A stretch of 64,000 nt of DNA from Lucifuga dentata (lineage: Eukaryota > Chordata > Actinopteri > Ophidiiformes > Bythitidae). The notes under the pieces were generated by a model. The model saw nothing but the letters and a program-made list of their open reading frames with translations, searched no databases and was not told where the DNA came from. Below, in pieces: positions 1 through 17,546 of this stretch. A program made the translations under genes and the position numbers. The first letter of the stretch is position 1, and each line of letters begins with the position of its first letter. The DNA lies in NCBI GenBank assembly GCA_014773175.1, contig VXCM01003088.1:57141-121140 (forward strand). Direction: 5' to 3'.

Positions 1-103
1 ACCGATACCCAACACTATAGTGCAGGTACACACGTGCACATGTCCGCGCACGCACACACACATATATGCACACACAGTGTTTGTCAGTAGCAGAAATTGT
101 CTC

Positions 104-529
104 ATTGGTTGAGTTAAAGGTAAGTGGGTGGAGCTTCTTTTGTTTGAGGCACAGATACAAATAAACTGAAAAATGCCTTTTGAATATCAGGAAGTTATCA
201 GTGTCAGTTTGAATAATTGATTATTTTTGAAGTCATTAAAAATCTGAATTGTTCTCGTTACAGATTCTCAGATATGAAGATGTTTTGATTTTCATTTCAT
301 GTTGTAAATTCTGTTGGAGTTTTGGTGGTCAAAGTAAACGTCACCGCTGAAACATTAACGTTTAATCAAAAATAACTGACTAAAACAGCAAATATTGGAA
401 AGTTATAATGATAATATTTGTTAATTTCAGCCTTTTAAGGTATATTTCTACTTTCAGTTCATAGAAAGAGCAGTGCTGTTTACAAAATCTGATTTTTGGC
501 TCCACCCGCTGAATTTCACCTCAACCAAT
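104..529. mobile_element. Possible degenerate MITE in an rps6ka3 intron
   Basis: Bases 1-671 are intron upstream of the first visible kinase exon. Inside it, ATTGGTTGAG (104-113) and GTGGGTGGAGC (124-134) recur as reverse complement near 499-529 (GCTCCACCC, then CTCAACCAAT). This gives an element of about 426 bp with imperfect inverted ends of about 30 bp and no open frame. The family is not recognised, and no clear target-site duplication is seen. The rest of the interval holds only a TG microsatellite at 631-659, close to the acceptor. Confidence 0.35.
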
Positions 530-628
530 CAGATTATTTTCAGTTCTGTAGAAATGTTTTAAAAACTAAAACTCAAAGAACACGTTATCCCATCCTCTGA
601 ACATGCCTGTATGAAGTCAGTTTGTAAT

Positions 629-662
<34 letters not shown>

Positions 663-671
663 TACATGTAG

Positions 672-5376
<4,705 letters not shown>

Positions 5377-5520
5377 CCTCATGACCTTTAACCTCCCATG
5401 CTCCCCTCAACTCCTGTCAACTCTGACCTCGCTCTGACCCTGTCTGACCCCTCCGGTCTTTCGGGACGGACTACTGATGGACCTTGGAACCAACGCTAAC
5501 ACCAAATAGGAGCACAGAAA

Positions 5521-5643
5521 CCGCCGCTGCCCGTCCTGCCGCGCCGTAACCCTCCGTCTGTTTCGTTTCTTCTGGCGGAGTNCCGCCGCTGCCCGTCCTG
5601 CCGCGCCGTAACCCTCCGTCTGTTTCGTTTCTTCTGGCGGAGT
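5521..5643. other. 61-bp exact duplication around one N (3' UTR)
   Basis: Bases 5521-5581 and 5583-5643 are identical and separated only by N at 5582. This is best explained as two overlapping contig ends placed side by side. It lies in the presumed rps6ka3 3' UTR, so it affects UTR length but not the protein. Confidence 0.85.
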
Positions 5644-6208
5644 CTGATTGGTTAATTCCTTCCTGATCCGCCGCCAGACTCCGCTACGGTTTGCTAGTTT
5701 AGATTTCCTTAATGAAAGTAAAAACCTGTTGACCTTTCTTACCTGAGTGGGCGAGTCGTCCTGTGACGTTTCCACTCCGCTTCAGACAATCAGCGCCGCC
5801 ACGTCAGGAAACACGTACTGTATTTATCTAACCTAACAGAGGAAAGACAACATAGAAACACGGTAACGTCATGTATGCTCGGAGTGTTGTTATCACACTG
5901 TCCTCACGGTTCTGTGTAGCTGCATATTCACGCATTTAACCTCAAGTAACCTCAGACAACGCGTGACAGGAAGTGACGGAACGTGTTGGAGGCAGATTCA
6001 CACTCAGGACCGGAGCAGCTTTGGCGTCACGGTGTCGCTGTCACGCCGTTTAGCCCCGCCCACGCTCAGCAGCAGCAAGCTGAAAGCAGAGATGAGGATC
6101 GTTCAAAAACGGCGAAACGTGCCGAATCTTTCATATGTCTCAAAATGCTAGACGTTAGAGGAGACGACATGCAGAGACAATTTCTATAAAAATATTTCCT
6201 TTTTCAGC

Positions 6209-6756
6209 TTTAAAGGACCATTCCACCCATTTTACGTTTGAGTCTAATATATTCAGTTTTCATACATGTTACGTTACTGACAATCATTTCCCAAAGGATA
6301 AAACTGTATTTCAGNNNNNNNNNNNNNNNNNNNNNNNNNNNNNNNNNNNNNNNNNNNNNNNNNNNNNNNNNNNNNNNNNNNNNNNNNNNNNNNNNNNNNN
6401 NNNNNNNNNNNNNNNNNNNNNNNNNNNNNNNNNNNNNNNNNNNNNNNNNNNNNNNNNNNNNNNNNNNNNNNNNNNNNNNNNNNNNNNNNNNNNNNNNNNN
6501 NNNNNNNNNNNNNNNNNNNNNNNNNNNNNNNNNNNNNNNNNNNNNNNNNNNNNNNNNNNNNNNNNNNNNNNNNNNNNNNNNNNNNTTTACAGTATCAACA
6601 AGTTGATTTTAATAGCAGAATGAACTGAAACCAATGGAGGTCTGGAAGGTAGGAAAAACATTTTTAATTCACCGTTCCAGTAGTATGCTTTGGAAATGAT
6701 TGTCAGTAACGTTATGTGTATGAAAATTGAATATATTAGGCTCAAACATGCAAAAC
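6209..6756 (-). mobile_element. TTAA-flanked MITE, copy 2 (gapped, right end lost)
   Basis: The left end TTAAAGGACCATTCC starts at 6209. The element then runs into the N gap (6315-6585), resumes with the family interior and right inverted repeat, and stops near 6756 without the terminal GGTATGGTCC. Orientation is opposite to copy 1. Confidence 0.8.
6315..6585. other. Assembly gap (271 N)
   Basis: A run of N inside MITE copy 2. The repeat itself probably caused the gap. By comparison with full copies, the missing bases are the element's interior. Confidence 0.99.
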
Positions 6757-7618
6757 GTTTCAGTAAATATAAATGAGAAACAGCGACACCTTGAGGCCAT
6801 CAAAGTGAGGAAACATGATATTTGCACAGTAAGAGAAGGTGGAGTCGCGTTGGGAGGACTTCCTGTGGTCTCCACGGCGCCGTCGGTGTTTGACCGTGAA
6901 CGCAGCAGAGAGATGACGGAGGCGTGAGAACAGGAAGTGATCGTGTCTGTACGAGCGACGCACACGGAGCTCCACTGTAAATAACAAACAGCAACTCAGG
7001 TTTCTATGCAGACGATGCATTTTTATACACGCGGAAGACAAACGTGTACAGAAGCACACAGATCAGCCACACGAGGAAATACTCCCACATGTGGACAGAG
7101 AAACAGACACCTGCCCAATCAGACAAAGATCCAAAAACTGATGCATGCTGGGAAACGAGCTCAAGCTGAAGGGAATTTATCATGTTCATTTATCATCTGC
7201 AGCGTTAAAGATGCAATCCGTGTTCCAGATATGAACAAAAACGTGACCTGAAGCTGTGATCAGTCTGTGGCTGACTGATTAAACAGCAGGAAAATCATAT
7301 TTCCAGATCAAAAATCACAATTTCTCATCTTTAAGATAAATTATTTAATCACATACGTGAATTAAACTAAATTTTTATGGTCAGAAAGTTGGGGAATGGA
7401 CCTTTAACGTACCTGTTATCATTTAAAATGCATCAGAATTTGTTTTATTTTGTATTAATATTTACTTCTGATTATTTTCAGTTTTTGTTTTAATCTCGGA
7501 ATTTTTCGGTTTATTTTAAAGGTTAAATTGGTGAAAATGGGAAAAATCAGCAGCAGAAACTCTGAATATAAAATCAGTTTTGTTGTTTCTTCTGGCACAT
7601 AATTATCAGCTCATATCA

Positions 7619-8524
7619 TTAAAGGAGCATACCAGTGATTTAGCATGATTGAGTCCAATAAATACAGGCTGCACACACGTTAATTACTGCCAAACATTTT
7701 CCAGAACACACTGCTGGAGTGGTAGATTTTAGAATTGTTTTTCCTGCCGCCCAGGCTGCCATTGGTTTCGCTTAATTCCAGCACGCTTTAAAAATCACCG
7801 TGTAAAGATGTGAAACGTGCACAAGTGAGGAATCCATCGCAATGAACAAAATGTCTGTTCATTCTTGTGTCGAAGTTATTTAATTTAACTGATGCAACGC
7901 GGCGCAGCACAAAGGAAGTCGTATTTCTCCGCCACAGAATATAGTCCCAGGAGAAGAAAGCTTTTACTGAGAAATTAAAACGGCGGTGTCGTCTGCATGT
8001 GAACGTTCTGAAAGATTAGAGGATTTGGCTAAATAACCATCCATTAATTTTCTATACCTCTTTATCCTGTTAAGGGTCATGGGGGTGGAGCCTATCCCAG
8101 CTGTCATTGGGTGAGAGGCGGGGTTCACCTGGACAGGTGGCCAGCCTATCACAGGGCTGACACACAGAGACAGACTTATTCACANCGGGGTTCACCTGGA
8201 CAGGTGGCCAGCCTATCACAGGGCTGACACACAGAGACAGACTTATTCACACCTACCGTCATTTAGAGTTTCCAAGTCACCTGACCTGCATGTCTTTGGA
8301 GGTGGGAGGAGCCTCCCACGCAAACACGGGGAGAACACGCTAACTCCACACAGAAAGGACCTGGTTGGACTCGAACCCGGGACCTTCTTGCTGAGAGGCG
8401 ACATGCTAACCGCTGAGCACCGAGCCGCCAGGAAAATAAAATACTGTTTTATGTTTTGGAAAATGATTGGTGCTAATACATTTATTAGGCTCAAACGTGT
8501 AAAACTGCTGGTATGGTCCTTTAA
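7619..8524 (+). mobile_element. Older MITE family member, copy 3, with nested repeat
   Basis: The outer ends are TTAAAGGAGCATACC at 7619 and GGTATGGTCCTTTAA ending 8524. The inverted repeats are diverged from the main family and the interior is strongly diverged. It is enlarged to about 906 bp by an insertion at about 8031-8429, so it predates that insertion. Confidence 0.75.
8031..8429. repeat. Common teleost interspersed repeat nested in MITE copy 3
   Basis: The segment carries the familiar fish motif series CCTATCCCAGCT, GGCGGGGTTCACCTGGACAG, TGCATGTCTTTGG, ACGGGGAGAACA and GACTCGAACCCGGGACCTTC. It is known from many teleost genomes; I do not assign a class. A 66-bp duplication around N at 8185 (8119-8184 and 8186-8251) inflates its length. 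Confidence 0.6.
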
Positions 8525-9919
8525 TTTTGTTGCAGTGACGTCATCAGCTGTGTGTGTGGCGTGCACGTGTGGAGCTGCTGGTTTATGATGCGTGATGACG
8601 TGTGAAGCAGCGAATCCCTTTAAACTGTAGCAGGAAAAAACTCAGCGATAACGAACATTCCACGTCTGAAACGTGTCAGAAACGCGTGGAGCGTCACGGA
8701 TCACGTTCATCACGCGAAACCCACGACACCGTGTGTGTGTGTGTGTGTGTGGCTGACAGGAAGCNACGTTCATCACGCGAAACCCACGACACCGTGTGTG
8801 TGTGTGTGTGTGTGGCTGACAGGAAGCTTCTGTTCCTGTCAGCAGAAAACATTTAACTTCTGCTCAGAGAAAAACACAAAAGGGAAAAACATTCTTTTAT
8901 ATGTATTATTATTATATTCATGTGCGTCTTTGATTGTAAAGGAATGTACTGATGATGTTTGGGACTCCTCTTCCTCTTCCTCTTCCTCGCTTCGTACTGT
9001 CAGACACGTTCGGCCTGCTGCTGTTTTCTACCTGTAGCGAGTTGGAATTTTTATTAAAAATAAAACTCAGATCAGCAAACAAAACGTGGTGACTTTTACT
9101 GAACCAGTTTCACTCTTTTTGTGTTTGAAACGTTTTATTCGCTGAAAACGGATTTAAGCAAAATGCTCCTGAGCGCTGCTGCAGATATTTTCTCCTTTTT
9201 TTCATTCTAGATGCAACAATTCTTCATCCTGCGTCTTAAGATGAGAGAAACTCCATTTACTTCCTAACTTGTGAGGGTTTTGTGGAGTTTTGTGGTTTTG
9301 CTGAAGTGTCCTTGAGCAAGACACTGATGACGGGTGGATCCTGGGTTAGCGGAGATCCAGCGCTTTAGATAGCTTTTATATCTACCAGAGAAATCTAAAT
9401 ATGTTTTGATACGTCTGTTTAAGAAATGGAACGGAATGGAATCATGTTACATCTGTTAACAAGGAATATTACTGAATATGAAGTTAAAAATCTTTTTAAA
9501 TGAAAACCTTTACAGTGATTTAAACAGCGAGCTATAGGGTGCTTCCTGTCCGTTCCGTCCACCAATTCGTTTCGACCAATCTATTCACAACAACGTGGTT
9601 CCACCTTGGTGATGAATTTGGGTAATTTGCAAAAATTACTAAGCAGCAGCTCAGTAGTTAAANTGGTTCCACCTTGGTGATGAATTTGGGTAATTTGCAA
9701 AAATTACTAAGCAGCAGCTCAGTAGTTAAAAAATATTTAAAAAAAAATACTAAGCAGCAACTTTTTTTTTTTATGATGCAGCACCTGTTTGAATTTAATA
9801 AATTTTATAAATAAATTCATTTTAATTTTTATTCATTTTTATTTTATGAATAAATTCATTTTTATTTAACTTAGNTAAATAAATTCATTTTAATTTTTAT
9901 TCATTTTTATTTTATGAAT

Positions 9920-10254
9920 AAATTCATTTTTATTTAACTTAGTATTTGATTTTATGTCTTTGAATTTAATTAATTTACATAAATTTACATTAACAGCATT
10001 CGTTTAATTTACTTTGATTTAAATTTTATCTAACTTATGCTTTATTGTATTATATTTCTCTAAATTTAACTTAATTTTGGGCAATTCCTATTTAATGTTG
10101 TTTAATTTACTTGAATGAAATTTGATTTAACTTCATATTTTATTTTATTTTATTTTATTTGACAGACATCGGGAAGTCTTGCAATTCTTAAAAAAACAAA
10201 AATGCTGCCATCTCGTGGACATTTACACGTATTACATCTGTTTTATATCTGTCC
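9920..10254. repeat. Left copy of a segmental duplication
   Basis: An AT-rich stretch running from AAATTCATTTTTATTTAACT to GCTGCCATCTCGTGGACATT and TACACGTATTACATCTG. It recurs in the same orientation at 10731-11160. A third short relative (GCTGCCATCTAGAGGACA) lies at about 10292. The sequence just left of it (9808-9942) is affected by a 67-bp join duplication at N 9875. Confidence 0.75.
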
Positions 10255-10360
10255 TGTTTTGGATTCACTCTGCATTACACTGATATTCTATGCTGCCATC
10301 TAGAGGACACTTGTAGGTATTACATGCATCAAGGCAGAATTGCACACACTAAAGCCTTAA

Positions 10361-10715
10361 TTTAACTCGTTTTCCCTCTTCTACTCCTTTTTAACTCGTT
10401 TTCTTATTCTACTCCTCTTCAACTAGTTTTCTTCTTCTACTCATTAACTCGTTTCCATCTTCTACTCCTTTTTTAGCTCGTTTTCTCCTTCTATTCCTTT
10501 TAACTCGGTTTCTTCTTCTACTCCTTTTAAACTCGTTCTACTCTTCTTTAACTCCGTTTCTTCGTCTACTCTTTTTAAAGTCGTTTTCTTCTACTCTTCT
10601 TAACTCGGTTTCTTCTTCTACTCCTTTTAAACTCGTTTTCTTCTTCTATTGCTCTTTAAGTTGTGTTCTTCTACTCTTTAACTCGTTTTGTTTTACTCCG
10701 CTTTAACTCGTTTTT
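10361..10715. repeat. CT-rich minisatellite
   Basis: About a dozen imperfect units of roughly 27 bp with the core TTTAACTCGTTTTCTTCTTC followed by TACTCC. It has no coding sense and sits between the two copies of the duplicated segment. Confidence 0.8.
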
Positions 10716-10730
10716 ATTAAAAAATATTAT

Positions 10731-11160
10731 AAATTCATTTTTATTTAACTTAATATTTGATTTTATGTCTTTGAATTAAATTAATTTACATACATTTACA
10801 TTAACAGCGGTTTGTTTAATTTACCTTGATTTAAATTTTATCTAACTTAATACTTTATTGTATTATATTTCTCTAAATTTAATTTAATTTTTNTTGATTT
10901 AAATTTTATCTAACTTAATACTTTATTGTATTATATTTCTCTAAATTTAATTTAATTTTTATTTTGGGCAATTCTCATTTAATGTTGTTTAATTTACTTG
11001 AAAGAAATTTGATTTAACTTCATATTTTATTTTATTTGACAGACATCTGAACGTCTTGCAATTCTAAAAAAAAAAAAAAAAAANAAAAAAAAAAAAAAAA
11101 GATTTATGCTGCCATCTCGTGGACATTTACACGTATTACATCTGTTTTACAAATGTCCTT
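10731..11160. repeat. Right copy of the segmental duplication
   Basis: Repeats 9920-10254 with a few substitutions. It is lengthened by a 67-bp join duplication around N 10893 (10826-10892 and 10894-10960) and by a poly-A tract interrupted by N at 11084. Confidence 0.75.
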
Positions 11161-12561
11161 TTATATCAACCAAAGCTAATAACTTTGGTAGATAAATCCT
11201 GTAGAAAATTTAAAACACATGATTAAACAGAGATTCAGGGCTTTGTGGAAAACATCCAGGGCATAAGCCCGCCCCGAGCCCCGCCTCTGACTGATGACAC
11301 AACTGGTCACAAAATACAAAACTAGAAAATCAAACTTTTTATTTCCCACCGGGGCTACAATACCAAAACTCTTTGTATTCATAACTGTACAGGCTATTTT
11401 AGAACAAAGCCAAATGGCAAAAAAATATGAACCACTAATTTTGAATAAAGATTATTAATAAAAAAAAAAAATGTTTTTCCCAACTGTCACTAATGTAAAT
11501 AAAAATAATAATTTCTCTATTATCAATAACTAGTTCATGTCCAGACATCACTTCAGATGACTGAAGATCCATCAATGATAGTCTGACAAAACATGGCTAA
11601 AGTTTTGGCAAAATGCAAATACAACAAATGGATGCAACTTATTCCTGGCATCCTTACTATTTTAAGTAGGGATGCCATCCAAAATATTATCAGCTTTGTT
11701 CAGTTCAGATAAATTTGATAAATTAATAGCATTCTTCTAATGTTGTTGAGTTATTGTTAGTTTTTTTTTTCCTGAAACACCAGGATAGTTTTAGTCAGCC
11801 ATTGTGTGAAGCAGCAAATCCCTTTGCTTAAAATATATACATACATATGTGTGCGTGTATTTTCTTTATTAAGAATATAAAACTATGTATTTTACAGACA
11901 AAGAGGAACTACCAATGAACAAAGAAAAAGAAGAGAAAAATTAAACAAGTATTTACACTGCCAGAGGTCTTACATAATAAATGTATAGTCAGTGAGGGTT
12001 TGGTAAGTTTTGAGGCTTTCTTATTATTAATTTTAATGACAGTATTAATGTAAAACTTAAAATAGTTATAAAAATGAGGAAAAAATTAACCATTTCGTTT
12101 TGTGGATGTAATATTTCCTAATAAAATAAAAAGTTGAATTATAAATAGTATTCTGTCAATCATTGTTACTTTCTAAGTAAAACAAAACATGGAAAATGTT
12201 AAATTCACAAATGAACCAAGAGTTAAATAAATTTTAACATCAGTCCTGCAGTCAGCCATCACAGCTCATCTGTTTCCATCAGCAGCCATAGCGACAACTA
12301 AGCTCCGCCCCTCCAATGTTTCTTCTTCTGGCAAATAAAAACATCCACGCACGCACGTCTGGAGGAGAGATCGCCCCCTGCTGTCTGGAAAGAATACGAA
12401 CTGAAACAATTCAGAAAAACAAAAGCAAGAGAATTTTATACACATAATACCTTCAAGACATAAGACAGAAAAACACAAATTAAAACAGGCTTTAATATCT
12501 TTTGGAAACTTGATACGTACAGCAAGGTTTTTGAAGAGCAATAGTTTATTCCAAGTATCCT

Positions 12562-12562
<1 letters not shown>

Positions 12563-12611
<49 letters not shown>
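12563..12611. repeat. GATA tetranucleotide microsatellite
   Basis: About twelve uninterrupted GATA units. It lies about 60 bp upstream of the candidate NRF1 site of eif1ax. Confidence 0.95.
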
Positions 12612-12612
<1 letters not shown>

Positions 12613-12672
12613 GGTGTCTGTAATTGTCACCTTTTACAATAAAGCAACACGATTTTGAATTCCCTGGCGGGG

Positions 12673-12682
12673 GCGCATGCGC
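12673..12682. promoter_or_regulatory. Candidate NRF1 site in the eif1ax promoter
   Basis: GCGCATGCGC is the palindromic core bound by NRF1, common in promoters of housekeeping genes. It lies 137 bp upstream of the eif1ax ATG in a GC-richer patch. No TATA box is evident. Binding is inferred from the motif and position only. Confidence 0.5.
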
Positions 12683-12818
12683 AAGTTGAACAGAGACTTG
12701 GTGACTGATCGTTCCGCTCAGTTTATCTCTGTGATTTCGCTGATTGTTATAAACAGGATAATTTGACGGTAACTCGTTTATACTGACTGAGTTTAAGGCG
12801 ACCGAGGTGTGAAAGAAT

Positions 12819-15800
12819 ATGCCCAAAAATAAAGGTAAGTGACGGGGAGCCATTAGCGTTGTTGGCTGATTGTGTTCGAGCCCGCCGTGAAGACACGCAG
12901 TGAAAACGTGACACCATTCTGGCTAATGCTAACTAGCAGTATAAAAATAGCGATACATTCGGTTAGCTAGCCACTGATTCGTTTCGTGTATCTATATTAA
13001 TTAACGATCTTTTATACGGGGTGATAATAAAGTTCATCCGGGACAAATAAAGTTGTCCAACACTTTGCTAAGCTAGCTGGCTAACATAACTGTCATTGTA
13101 ATTCTATTGCTACAGCTAACTGATAAGTAGCAGCTAGCTCACCCCACCCTGAGTGTGGGGTTAGCCCGTGACATCTGTGACTAAACTTTTAAATTAAGGT
13201 TTAATAAGGATGGTTAGTTACATACCTGGCTGTTTAAGCCATTTAAAGATGGACATGGAGCGTGAAAACATCTCTGATATGAAAGTGAAATGAGCTAGCA
13301 GCGTAACAAGAAAGTGAAGTTGTTTTAAACGTTTTTTCTTTTACTTTAAAAAACTGCTTTTGGTAATGTTACACATAAAAATTTGTCACTGCCTTCTTAT
13401 TTTTGCTCTCTGATCACCGTAAACATGATAGTTTTTAATTTGAGATGCTCCACATGATCAAACTGAGCTTTGATAAAACAGTTTTAAATACTGAATAATC
13501 CTCACAAATGAAATGAGGCTGAAATATTCTCGTTCCATTAGGAGACTTTAACACATTATGTAGAGATCTCACGCCTAAATATTCTTGTATTTGTGTCTTT
13601 AATATGAGTTTTGAATCTGTACTTGTTATTCTTTTATAATTGTTTTTACTGTACATGGGTCTATCTTGTAAAAGATGTGATCTCAATGAGAGAACCCGCT
13701 TAAATAAAAGTTGATTGAAGTAATTATACACTGATTTAGTACAAGTAGAAATCAGTATGTATTATAGCAAGATATACATTATCCTATTATTAAATCTTGA
13801 GTTGTGATTGGCCCTGCTCACTAAGTGAACAGAAACAATAGAATAGCCGGACAGTGTGCTTTAATCTTTCTTGTCTCTGTTTCCAGGTAAAGGAGGAAAG
13901 AATCGGCGACGTGGAAAGAACGAAAATGAGTCTGAGAAAAGAGAGCTGGTGTTCAAAGAGGACGGGCAGGGTGAGCGTTGTCAGAATACTGACCAACTTA
14001 ATGTTGTCAAACCATTATAAGAAGTCAGTACCCTGTTAAATATGTTGTGTTGTCACATACATTCAACCTGCATCAAATCATGATAACTTAAAAAGAAGAA
14101 GCGTCAGAACACATTAAAAGCTCCACTTGGAATTTATTACAATTGTGATTTTCAAGTTCTTGAAACTGGAGAAGTTAGAGTTACAGATTTCTGATCTGAC
14201 TTCCAAACACGGAGAAAACATGTGAAAAATGTGATTTGGTGACCAGATTGAAGTTTGGATTTCTGAAGATTTTTTTAAACATTCAGTTGAAAAGATGATG
14301 GTTCCTGGTTTATTTGTTGGACTGATTTTTTGTTTTTTCTACAGTCGTAGATGTTCAGACACTGATGTAGGTCTCATTGATCTGTCAGCTCTTATTTTCT
14401 CATCTTGCACTTTTTGGTCATAAATTATATTTCCACTGTCACAGCAGTATTTTGATATTTCATTTATTAACTGCAGCTTTGACAACAGGCATTTTAACAG
14501 TTCCTGTAATGCAATACACATTACTTGTAACATTGGTAGGACAGCATTTTTTTTAAATTTTTTTTTCACAAACTATATTGACTCATTTCTTCCAAATGTC
14601 ACCAGTGGGCAGGATATTAAGAAATGACATGAATCCTCAGTTAGGACAGAGAAACAGATAAAAACAGGAGATTCTTTACATGCTGGCGCTGGAACCAAGC
14701 TTGACAAAAACTATAACTTATTATTAAAATAGGTATTGATAATAACTTTGACAGCTTGACTGATCAAACGATTTCAGCTCTGCTCTCAGAGACAGAAGAA
14801 TTAAAGTTTATGTTCTGTCTTTAGCATCACCTGCTTGCTTTGATTGTAAACACCCTCTGCTCTTCCAGAATACGCTCAGGTGATTAAAATGCTGGGGAAC
14901 GGACGTCTGGAGGCCATGTGCTTTGACGGAACCAAGCGGCTTTGCCACATCAGAGGAAAACTCCGGAAAAAGGTGGGAATGTCCATCATCCTCTGGTTCC
15001 TTTAGCCGGCAGCTCACAGAGGAAACCGATGTGATGCTGAGTCAGCAGCTTCTCAATGACCAGGCAGCTACCGTGTGTGTGTGTGTGTGTGTGTGCGAGA
15101 GAGAGAGAGAGAGAGAGAGAGACTTTGAATAACACATACTGTGTTTGTTTTCTGCAGGTTTGGATTAACACGTCAGACATCATCCTGGTTGGTTTGAGGG
15201 ATTACCAGGTGTGTTCCTTTCTCACACATTGATTATTGATTTTGTGCAGCAACGTGTTGTGAAGACGTGGAACAGATTTTGTCCTACCGGTAAATAATGG
15301 TGAACGTTTTGTGTCAGCGTTTCCTTCAGCATCGTATGATAGTGTCCTAAACCTAAACATTTGTCCACGACTCAGTTTGAGTTAAATCTCAGTATGTCAG
15401 ACTAGTCTGGATGATATAAGCGATATGTAATCGCATCGTAATATAAAAAAAATCTGATATAAAAGAGAGCACGTCAATATAAAGTCGATTACAGGAAGTT
15501 AATGATGGTTCAGACAGCTAGAGCCTGTCGGAACAAACTAGCAAACCAGGTGGCAGCGTCATATTAAAGCCCACCCACTTCCTCAAAGCAGCATGTAGCT
15601 AAACGGTGAACACGCTGCAGTCCTTATGGTGATGTGAGCGAAAGTCAGACAAAGATGTCAGAAAGATGAAACTCCAGAGAAAAAAATGAGATGATGAAGA
15701 AAGTGAAGCTCAGCAGCGTTACGTCCCAGAGAACGAGACGCCGTGGATACGAAGGTAAAAAATCATCCTGGTTATTCAAAGTTTGACTCTGAACAGAGCC

Positions 15801-17546
15801 GCCATGTTCATGTAACATGTGCTGATGAAGCACGGCTGTAAGAAAACTTATTTTACCGTCTGAAGCTGCCATCTTACAGGTCACACAGCAGCGACCTCAA
15901 ACCCAAACCCTGGGACGGAGACGCTCCATGCCAATAAACTACCATAGTCTGCTTTTTCTGCTGTCAAACAAACGACCAAAAAACACAAAGACGTCACACG
16001 TGCTGCAGCTTTTTTTACTGGAAAAGATATGATGCAAATATGGAACGCTGAAAAAGAGGGATTTAGGACGCTGATTAAAGTTATTGACCTGAGATATCAG
16101 TCATATGTTCAGAACTTGCATAAAAAAAATTTTAAAATAAATCTTAAGTTCAGGTGACTTGAAATGCAGAATCTTTGCCATGATTTACTGTGTATCGTGA
16201 TATATATCGATAACAATCAGTCAAAAAAAAATATCGTGATAAAATGTTTTCATATCGTCCAGCCTGATGTCAAACTCAACCTGTGTTTCAGGATAACAAA
16301 GCTGACGTCATCCTCAAGTATAACGCAGACGAAGCTCGCAGTTTGAAAGCGTACGGAGAGCTGCCGGAGCACGGTGAGTTCACCACCAACATCACCAACA
16401 TCACCAACATCACCATCACCAGACCTGCAGCATTCAGCCCTCACTTATTATTCAAAAGAAAAGAAAGACGCAGCATTCATTTACTGTCCAGAAACACACT
16501 TCCTGCAGTGCAGACGCTTTCACACGGCGGTCAAAACAAACCTCATTCTGTGTCATCACTCAGTTTACAACAAATACACATTAGTTATAGATTTGTAGGA
16601 TTATTAATTATAATTTACCACATACAGCAGAAAGATAGTTTTACCTGTTTTCCCCTTCGCAGCCAAAATCAACGAGACAGACACCTTTGGTCCTGGAGAT
16701 GATGATGAGATCCAGTTTGATGATATTGGCGATGATGATGAGGACATTGATGATGTAAGTTTTCTGATGATCTCAGTGTTTTCCAGACGTCAGAGTGTCG
16801 AGGCTCCAAATTCTTTGTGTACCTGTCACATGACTAAAACATGGACAGGATATAGAAATGGTTCTGCAGATTTCAGAACTTCTTAGTCTTCCTTTACTGC
16901 ATTCGTCATAGAAATACAATAAATTGGACAGCCATAACTTCACATTTTTACTATCTTTCGCCTTGTGATCTTAAAGGACCATACCATCCATTTTTCATGT
17001 TTGAGCTTAATATATTCAATTTTCATACATGTAACGTTACTGACAATCATTTCCCAAAGGNCATGTTTGAGCTTAATATATTCAATTTTCATACATGTAA
17101 CGTTACTGACAATCATTTCCCAAAGGAAAAAAAAGGTCACTCCACGCTTCACTCCATGCTTTTTATTGAGTTTAAACACTAAAATTACATAACTTCTAAA
17201 AAAACCTGAATACACGTCTTGTTGGTGATGATGGATTACCTATCCCAAGAACGTTTACAGTATCAACAAGTTGATTTTAATAGCAGAATGAACTGAAACC
17301 AATGGAGGTCTGGAAGGTAGGAAAAACATTTTTAATTCACCGTTCCAGTAGTATGCTTTGGGAAATGATTGTCAGTAACGTTACATGTATGAAAATTGAA
17401 TATATTAGGCTCAAACATGCAAAATGGATGGAATGGTCCTTTAAGGAAGAGAAACACCAGCAGAAACATTCATGCTGAAATTTCCTTAATGCACAAATTG
17501 CCATGAAAGTGATGAATGTGTTTTTCTTTTCTTTGTGCAGATCTAA
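12819..17546 (+). CDS. eif1ax: Eukaryotic translation initiation factor 1A
   Basis: eIF1A binds the ribosomal A site and, with eIF1, promotes scanning and start-codon choice in the 43S complex. Exons: 12819-12834, 13887-13970, 14869-14972, 15158-15208, 16292-16373, 16663-16754, 17541-17546; all phases agree and give 144 aa, the exact family length. Visible parts: start [20 protein letters not shown] (basic N-terminal tail), S1/OB-fold core with [36 protein letters not shown] and [17 protein letters not shown], then [20 protein letters not shown] and the acidic tail ending DDEDIDDI. The last coding exon holds one codon plus the stop. The start is fixed by the conserved MPKNKGK. Intron 16755-17540 carries MITE copy 4, and intron 15209-16291 another possible element. 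Map7d2 follows 2.9 kb downstream in the same direction. Confidence 0.98.
15404..16265. mobile_element. Possible DNA transposon remnant in an eif1ax intron
   Basis: The intron contains near-inverted ends, AGTCTGGATGATAT (15404-15417) and ATATCGTCCAGCCT (16252-16265). Both continue into ATATCG-rich sequence (e.g. TATCGTGATATATATCG near 16193). No transposase frame of useful length is present. The family is not assigned, and the ends could be coincidental because the motif is short. Confidence 0.35.
16971..17444 (-). mobile_element. TTAA-flanked MITE, copy 4
   Basis: TTAAAGGACCATACC at 16971 and GGTCCTTTAA ending 17444. The interior is shortened after the left repeat. The left inverted repeat is falsely doubled by a 65-bp duplication around N 17061 (16996-17060 and 17062-17126). 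It lies in the last eif1ax intron. Confidence 0.9.

Larger units (their letters stand above)
5377..12818. other. Intergenic region between rps6ka3 and eif1ax
   Basis: This 7.4 kb contains no gene I can support. It begins with the rps6ka3 3' UTR, whose end is not obvious; AATAAA at 9059-9064 is one candidate. It holds two MITE copies, a 271-N gap (6315-6585), seven single-N join artefacts (5582, 8185, 8765, 9663, 9875, 10893, 11084), a CT-rich minisatellite between two duplicated segments, and a GATA microsatellite. Bases 11170-12560 are AT-rich and unremarkable. Confidence 0.7.

Noticed and set aside
10361..10715. Spaced repeat resembling a CRISPR array
   Set aside because: Units are contiguous, imperfect and CT-rich without distinct spacers, in a vertebrate genome; it is a minisatellite.
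12266..12853. 195-codon open frame on the minus strand across the eif1ax promoter
   Set aside because: It runs through the GATA repeat (YLSIYLSI residues) and lies antisense to the eif1ax first exon. No homology or splice support.
16965..17192. Recurring small frames with [16 protein letters not shown] or [12 protein letters not shown]
   Set aside because: The same peptide appears wherever the MITE inverted repeat occurs; the repeat explains it and no protein is implied.
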